Shown here piece by piece: positions 59,083-64,000 of a stretch of DNA of 64,000 bases (position 1 is the first letter of the stretch; every line of letters begins with the position of its first letter). The notes beneath the pieces are model-generated. The model saw only the letters and a program-made list of their open reading frames with translations, was not told the origin of the DNA and ran no database searches. Source of the DNA: Ananas comosus (taxonomy: Eukaryota; Streptophyta; Magnoliopsida; Poales; Bromeliaceae); NCBI RefSeq assembly GCF_001540865.1, contig NC_033622.1, forward strand, positions 11,675,456 to 11,739,455, in the 5' to 3' direction. A program made the position numbers and the translations under genes.

Positions 59083-59609
59083 TATCACTTTTTTCTATCA
59101 ATCAGAGAGAGAGAGAGAGAGAGAGAGAATTGGAGGAAAAAAAAATTTCCAAACACGAAACACTCCTCTTCCTTCTCCTCTCGATCCTCTTCTCCCTCAC
59201 CCCTTCTCACTACTGTGAAGAAGGAGAAATGGAAGCCCTAATAGTGGATCGAATCTTGTAAAACAACCGTTGCACTCTAAAAGCTTAAACTGTTAGAAAA
59301 CGGTATTTAAACATTTTTATATTTAACACTCCCCCTCACGTTTGGGCTCGAGACTATTTAATCGGCTCATGACGTGGGCTTGAATTAAATGGGAGAAAAT
59401 TAATATGTTAGGAGCCTGGCGTGACTCGAACTCAAGACCTCCTGCTCTGATACCATGTAAAACAACCGTTGCAGTCTAAAAGTTTAAGCTATTAGAGAAC
59501 GGTGTTTAAACATTTTTATATTTAACAAATCCACATAAGCCTCCACCCCTCCGTGCACCGGAACACCATTTTCCTTTGCAAGTGCGTCTATGCCGAGTTT
59601 CCCTCCGAG
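58840..59609 (+). pseudogene. CDC27/HOBBIT (APC3)-like 5' fragment in P450 B intron 2, split by a TRIM
   Basis: A CT-rich then GA-rich leader precedes an ATG at 59229. Without the TRIM at 59257..59527 (and one AATCC) the frame reads MEALIVDRIHISLHPSVHRN, then TIFLCKCVYAEFPSE, ending at 59609 before a GT. This matches the first-exon pattern of plant CDC27 more closely than copy A does (ATG and AEFPSE kept). No later exons follow; the next 170 bp resembles the same intron in copy A. It lies antisense to the P450. Confidence 0.6.
59257..59527 (-). mobile_element. TRIM/SMART retrotransposon 3 (271 bp)
   Basis: Two 72-bp LTRs (59257..59328 and 59456..59527), TG...CA on the plus strand, differ at a few bases. 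A primer site GCTCTGATACCA (59444..59455) abuts the right LTR, complementary to the initiator tRNA-Met end, so the element is on the minus strand. A purine-rich tract (GTGAGGGGGAGT on that strand) abuts the other LTR. The target duplication is AATCT/AATCC. Copy A (GATCGAATCCACAG) is the empty site. It is very small for an LTR element. Confidence 0.92.
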
Positions 59610-59944
59610 GTCCTCACTTCTTATCCCCTATTTTTCAATTTTTTTTTTTTTGTTTGTGCGTTGTTGTTATTTTTTTGGAGCAACTGAGATGATGTTTTGG
59701 AGTATCTAGAGCTAATTCCTTTGGTAGATCGAGCGGCAGAAGCAATTACTGTATTTGTTCTTCCAATAGCTAAAATCACTTTTATATTTCCAGAAGCGTT
59801 TAGGCGTACCTTTATTCTCTTCATAGTAATGGTTTTTTTTTTTTATTTCACCAAAAAGAAGGTTGTGATTGAAAACGGCTGTTTGTGACCTCAGAGAAAA
59901 CAATTAAGATATGATTAGAAGGTAATTGATTGAGAACTACATAC

Positions 59945-60323
59945 CGTGAGGAGAGTTATGATCTCTCGCCGTTGAAGCTTGGATTGGGAGTGCAGCTCTA
60001 GAAGGGAGTCCAAGAAATCACCCTTCTTCTCTGCGCCGGAGTTCATTTCGGCCAAGCGGTGGTCAAATATGTCGCCGAAGAACTCGTAGAACCTTCTAAG
60101 GTAGCTGGCATTGACGCGGCGCCGGCCTTGTAGGTCGAGCAATCGGAAAAAGGGAAAGAAGTCCGAGAAGTTCAGCCTCCCGATCTCCTCGATGAAGCTC
60201 GAGACCAGCCGCTTGAATTCTTGGTTAGATGCCTCTTCGGCCGATCTGAGGTCCACCACATCCTCCGAGAAGAAGATGTTGGAGATGATGTTGAGCACCG
60301 CATTGAATACCACATTGCGAATC
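59945..60323 (-). pseudogene. P450 B exon 2, open
   Basis: It starts with G|ATT CGC (RIRNVVFNAVLNIISN) after CTAATAG and ends REIITLLT at GTATGT. There is no stop or frameshift; it is part of the broken gene only because of exon 3. Confidence 0.85.
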
Positions 60324-60429
60324 CTATTAGTACAACAACATATTTCTCAATGCTCAAACTTGAACAATATTAATAAATTATTTTATATAGTATCGTAATG
60401 GAAAATTCTAAATTAAAATTTTATGAGAC

Positions 60430-61041
60430 CACTTAAATTTAAAATATTTGTCTGGCTAGTATTGAAACGTAAGAAACTCACGGTAGACAATCTTCGAAAA
60501 AGATGTTGGACTAGAGAGCAGAATTGTATACTCTTCATAAAAAAGGAAGAGATGATTCATCATTTTTTCGCCGCATGAGAAGTGGCCAAAATTTTATTAG
60601 AATGCTTGATGTCAAATAAGAAGAGAATACACTGTAGTACTTCAGGTTACATTCTTTGGGAGACGAGTCGACTTAGAGGAGGCTCAATAAGGTAGAAGGA
60701 AATAGCGACAAATGCTTGCATTTGGTGGGTTATCTGGCTCGAACAGAATAGACGTATTTTCCAAAAGAAAAAGCACTTGCAAAATCAGATATTAGCCGAC
60801 GTCCGTATGGCTCGAAATCAGTGTGCTAAACTTCGGGTATTATAACACCTTCTCTTACGAGTCTCCAACGGTGCGTCTAATTTCGTCGTTTTTCTTGTCT
60901 TGTATAAAGGATCTATACTCCTCTCCTTTTCCTTTTTTTCTTTCTTTGTGTTTTTCTTTTTCTACTCCTTTCCTAGAGGCCTGGTTGTCTCATTGTGTAA
61001 TTGAATGAAGCGGTAGCATGTTACCAATTTTTCAAAAAAAA
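60430..61041 (+). mobile_element. 5'-truncated LINE (L1-type) in P450 B intron 1
   Basis: It encodes degraded C-terminal reverse-transcriptase residues (NCILFIKKEEMIHHFF, WWVIWLEQNRRIFQKK) and a 3'UTR ending GCGGTAGCATGTTACC and an A-run. A 10-bp target duplication TTTATGAGAC flanks it (60420..60429 and 61042..61051). The equivalent site in copy A lacks it. It gives the empty site for TRIM 1. Confidence 0.85.
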
Positions 61042-61547
61042 TTTATGAGACGTCTGCTCTTATTTAATATTTACTCTCTATTTTTTATACAAATTTGCAA
61101 TTTGGTTCTTTTAAAAAAATTTTCAAGTCAATTAAATATAAAATAATTAAGTATAATTTTCTATGGCTGCGTATAATTGTTTATTCCAAGAACAGATAAA
61201 TTTGTATCCGATTATATCAGTTTATTTTAGGAATGAGGGTGGAACAGCTGTTCTAAAATTATATCAGATTATACCAGTTTATTTCAGACATAAAAGAAAA
61301 ACTATTATTTTTGAATACCAAAATTAATGTTCAGAACAAAAGGGGAAATAAGTTTCCGAATAAAAAGCTAGCTAAAAGTTTACACTCACATAAGATTCCC
61401 TGAAACTATAGAACTAGATTGAATCGAAAGTACGAATTCACTAAAAAAAATTTTTGGAAAGATTCGTTAGGGTTCATAAAATAACTCAAAGTATAAATTA
61501 ATAGAATATTATGATTTTAGACAACAACGATAGTTTCACTTAATTAC

Positions 61548-62071
61548 CTGACGGGCTGTCCGGCGCGGCAACGGAGGTTTGCGACGAGCTCGCGGGCCGG
61601 GCGCTCGCGCACGGCGCGCGTGGCGTCGAGGCTGCGGGGGAAGAAGATGTGGGTGGTGATGACGGCGCGGAGGTGCTTGCGCAGGGGGTCGCCCGTGGGG
61701 AGCCATAGGGTGGAGGTCTCGTGATGGCCGAGGGCGCGCATGGCGTCGGGGACCCAGCGCCCCGAGAGGGCCTGGTCCTTCTTCTGAAGGACCTCGCGCG
61801 CCGCGGCGGGGGAGGAGACCACCACGGTGGTGGTGAGGCCGAGCCTCACGGACATGACCGGCCCGTAGACCCGCGCCAGGCGCGCGAGGGAGCGGTGCGG
61901 CTGCGCGCCCACGTCGAGGATGTTGCCGATGATCGGTAGCGGCGTCGGCCCCGGGGGGAGGGGGAGGGGGAGTGCTCCGGTTTTCCCCGCTCCCGGGCTT
62001 AGCTTCCGCTTGACAAGGTAGAGAAATGAGAGGATGAGTGAGATCCAAAGAAAGGAAATTGTGAACTCCAT
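61548..62071 (-). pseudogene. P450 B exon 1, open
   Basis: Almost identical to copy A exon 1 (anchor, PPGPTPLPIIGN hinge, ALSGRWVPD segment). The C-helix again lacks Trp (GDPLRKHLRAV). It ends GTCAG|GTAATT. The near-identity over GC-rich exon 1, compared with more diverged introns, may reflect recent duplication, gene conversion or selection. Confidence 0.87.
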
Positions 62072-62118
62072 TTTTCCGCGGAGATGGTACATGGATATGG
62101 TATGTAGAGCAGGTTATC

Positions 62119-62128
62119 TTTATATATA
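62119..62128 (-). promoter_or_regulatory. TATA box of P450 B
   Basis: The minus strand reads TATATATAAAG about 50 bp before the ATG at 62071, corresponding to the TATA of copy A. Only about 200 bp of conserved promoter remains before the insertion at 62275. Confidence 0.6.
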
Positions 62129-62274
62129 GCTCTGTTTCCAGGGAGGAAGAGTGATAATTTAGTTTAATCTCGCTGAAGTGGCAAAATGCAAAGCGAAAGA
62201 GGGACATCAAACCAATCAGATCAAAAATATATAGTATAAAGAAAGTGATGTCCTAACTTCCATATATATCATAC

Positions 62275-63711
62275 ACTAGTAAAATACCCGCGCGATGCTG
62301 CGGATATAAAAATATTTTTATAATAAATTTTAATTTTTTTAATATTTTTATATAGTTTTATAAATCTAATTATTAATTAAATAAAAGTTATATAAAAATA
62401 ATTTAATAGTTAAATCTATTTAAATAAAAGTCATTAAAATTGGTATATGCGCAAAGTAATTTATACAATAGTTTATTTTATAAAAAATTATATGAAAAGG
62501 GAATTGCAGATAATTCTATCGGCAAAATAATTTAAAAATAAATCAATAAGTAGAAGGAAAAAAAAATTGCAGAAGTAATTGTTTAATAAAATTAATTTTA
62601 TATACAACATACACTATATTTTAAAAATTTTACTCCTGAAACTTAATTCCGTATTTTTTTTATACAATGAAATTTTATGTGATTTAAATTTCATCTATCA
62701 AATTAGATTTTATTATGCGATTTATTATGTGTATTTTTAATAAAATTATTATTATATTGTATAAAACTATTATTAATAAATTTAATTGATTAATTAATTT
62801 CATAGAGTTTAGAGATTTAAATTTAAACTTTGAAGCTTAAATTTAGCAAATAAATAATATAAGCTGAAAAATAAATTTAAATTAATAGTAACATAGTAAA
62901 ATTAGATAAATTGCAAACTTTAAAAATTTTGAAGTTTACAAAATGCTTAAAATTTAGAAATAAATATGTATTGAGTAAGAATTTAGAATTTAAAATTTAA
63001 AATAAAAAAATATAAAAATTAGAAATTTAAAACTTTAAAATTTGGAAGTAATCAACCAATTTTATACTTTGATAAAAAAAATTTTTAAAACTTTATATAT
63101 ATGTATATATAAATAAATAGAAGGAAAATAAAATGAAGAGATATTGTTTAATAAATTAATATAATATACAACGTTACACTATATTTTTAAAATTTGTTAC
63201 TCCTGAACTTAAATCCGGTATTTTTTTATACATGAAATCTTTATGTGATTTTAATTGCTATCTATAAGGATTATGATTTTATTATTGCGGTATATGGTGT
63301 TTTTGAAAAAATTAAAGATATGGAATATATACTATATTAATTAATAATAATTAATTAATAGGATGAGGTAAAAATGTTGAAGCTTAAATTAAGAAATAAA
63401 AAATAGTAAAAAATAAATATATAAAAAAAATTTAAAGAAAATTAAAACATAAAATTTTGAGTTTTAAAAAGCTTAAATTTAGAAATGGTATATAATAAGT
63501 AGAGAAGGAATTAAAATTAAATTAAAAAATATAAAATTAGAATTTAAAACTTTAAAATTTGAAGTATCAAATTTTTATTTTTGATAAAAATTATTTAATA
63601 ATATATATATATTATATTAATTATTATATTTTATATAGGAAGAGAGAAGGGGGTTTGGAGGCACGTTTGCACCGGTCCCTCAAACTCCTTTATGTAGTTA
63701 GATTAGATAGA
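62275..63711 (+). mobile_element. Helitron-like insertion in the P450 B promoter
   Basis: Copy A reads CATATATATCAGACATTTGTGAGCAG without a break. Copy B has about 1.44 kb between CATACA and TTGTGAGCAG. The insert begins CTAGTAAAATACCCGCGCGA and ends TTAGATTAGATAG, with insertion between A and T and no target duplication, as Helitrons do. About 530 bp (62545..63080) is repeated in diverged form at 63105..63600. No Rep/helicase is present. A relative lies inverted at 51540..52320. Confidence 0.65.
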
Positions 63712-64000
63712 TTGTGAGCAGAGGAAAAATGTCGAATTAAGCACCTTCCATAAGTGTTATGCACGGTGTGACGTGTGCACTGAGTGACACATGTACGAAG
63801 GAAACGGAGAAACATCCTATTTATGAAGTGGTAATGAGAATTCAATATAATGGGCTGTTTAGTTCCCATTTATTCATTGTTGCTGAATTAATTTTAACTT
63901 AAAGAATTGATTTTGATTTACAGTTACATGTAACATTGGGCTGGTCCAAAAAAAAATTGTAATTTTTCTGAGGTAATTTTATGAAATCACTAGACAAAAT

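Larger units (their letters stand above)
57194..62071 (-). pseudogene. CYP76-like P450, copy B, broken by loss of the heme loop
   Basis: Exons on the minus strand are 62071..61548 (524 nt), 60323..59945 (379 nt) and 57650..57194. Exons 1 and 2 have exactly the lengths of copy A and intact splice sites. I chose the ATG opening MEFTISFLWISL as in copy A; another in-frame ATG lies 21 bp upstream. Exon 3 opens DFFAAGSDTSSKTVEW with a canonical I-helix Gly, keeps KETMRLHP, and breaks after EPEEFR. There, a deletion of about 182 bp relative to copy A (equivalent to 29477..29658) removes the PERF and Cys heme loop and shifts the frame to RRRPL-stop at 57267. The residual tail to the old stop at 57194 is out of frame. 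A transcript could encode about 428 aa without a heme ligand, hence not an active P450. Confidence 0.85.
56383..64000 (-). repeat. Segmental duplication, copy B (continues past the window)
   Basis: It pairs with 28352..40340 in the same orientation. Besides the P450 exons it matches in the 3' flank (56400..57190), intron 2 (31556..32115 against 58840..59790), and the promoter, including 63712..64000 against about 40060..40340. The duplication was followed by independent insertions in each copy. Confidence 0.85.

Noticed and set aside
59229..59609. A functional CDC27 gene
   Set aside because: Only the first exon is present, a TRIM splits it, copy A lacks the ATG, and no downstream TPR exons follow.

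Overview
This is a gene-poor, AT-rich and repeat-dense stretch of plant nuclear DNA. It is most likely from a monocot. The P450s resemble the CYP76M-like proteins of monocots, GC-rich coding exons sit in an AT-rich background, and a 2.4-kb solo LTR of the size typical of del/Tekay-type Ty3 elements is present. A bromeliad such as pineapple would fit, but I could not test that. Six single-N joins (13011, 14979, 16657, 18218, 40933, 58452) show a draft scaffold.

Only two loci look like real protein genes. (1) 12065..14099 (+) is a three-exon gene for a nuclear WRC-domain protein (391 aa). (2) 29386..39857 (-) is a three-exon cytochrome P450 of the CYP76 type (513 aa predicted), stretched over 10.5 kb by transposons in its introns. 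A second copy at 57194..62071 (-) has exons of identical length, but a deletion of about 182 bp in exon 3 removed the heme-binding loop and shifted the frame, so it is a pseudogene. Both sit in a segmental duplication: copy A is about 28352..40340, and copy B runs from about 56383 to the window end, with a 16-kb spacer. The paired copies serve as an internal control, because several insertions can be read against an empty site in the other copy.

Layout: 1..12 kb holds foldback elements, Tourist-type and hAT MITEs, a LINE 3' end carrying a 522-bp TRIM, and a SINE. 12..14 kb is the WRC gene. 15..28 kb is nested transposons (a CACTA end with subterminal hairpins, a 1335-bp hAT with a nested foldback, a 1.0-kb solo LTR, Helitron-like elements, many foldback copies). 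28.3..40.3 kb is P450 copy A. 40.3..56.4 kb is the spacer (2432-bp solo LTR, a broken 5' gene end, a 205-bp tandem array split by a hAT element, more foldbacks). 56.4..64 kb is P450 copy B.

The most unusual features are as follows. (a) A family of about 530-bp foldback elements lies against TA or CT microsatellites; each member has its own subterminal hairpin, matched at both ends, around a conserved core. (b) A 5' fragment resembling CDC27/HOBBIT (APC3) lies inside intron 2 of both P450 copies. (c) Three miniature LTR retrotransposons (271, 522 and 807 bp) carry initiator-tRNA-Met primer sites. (d) The SINE and LINE copies share a similar 3' tail. No rRNA, intact tRNA or CRISPR was found.
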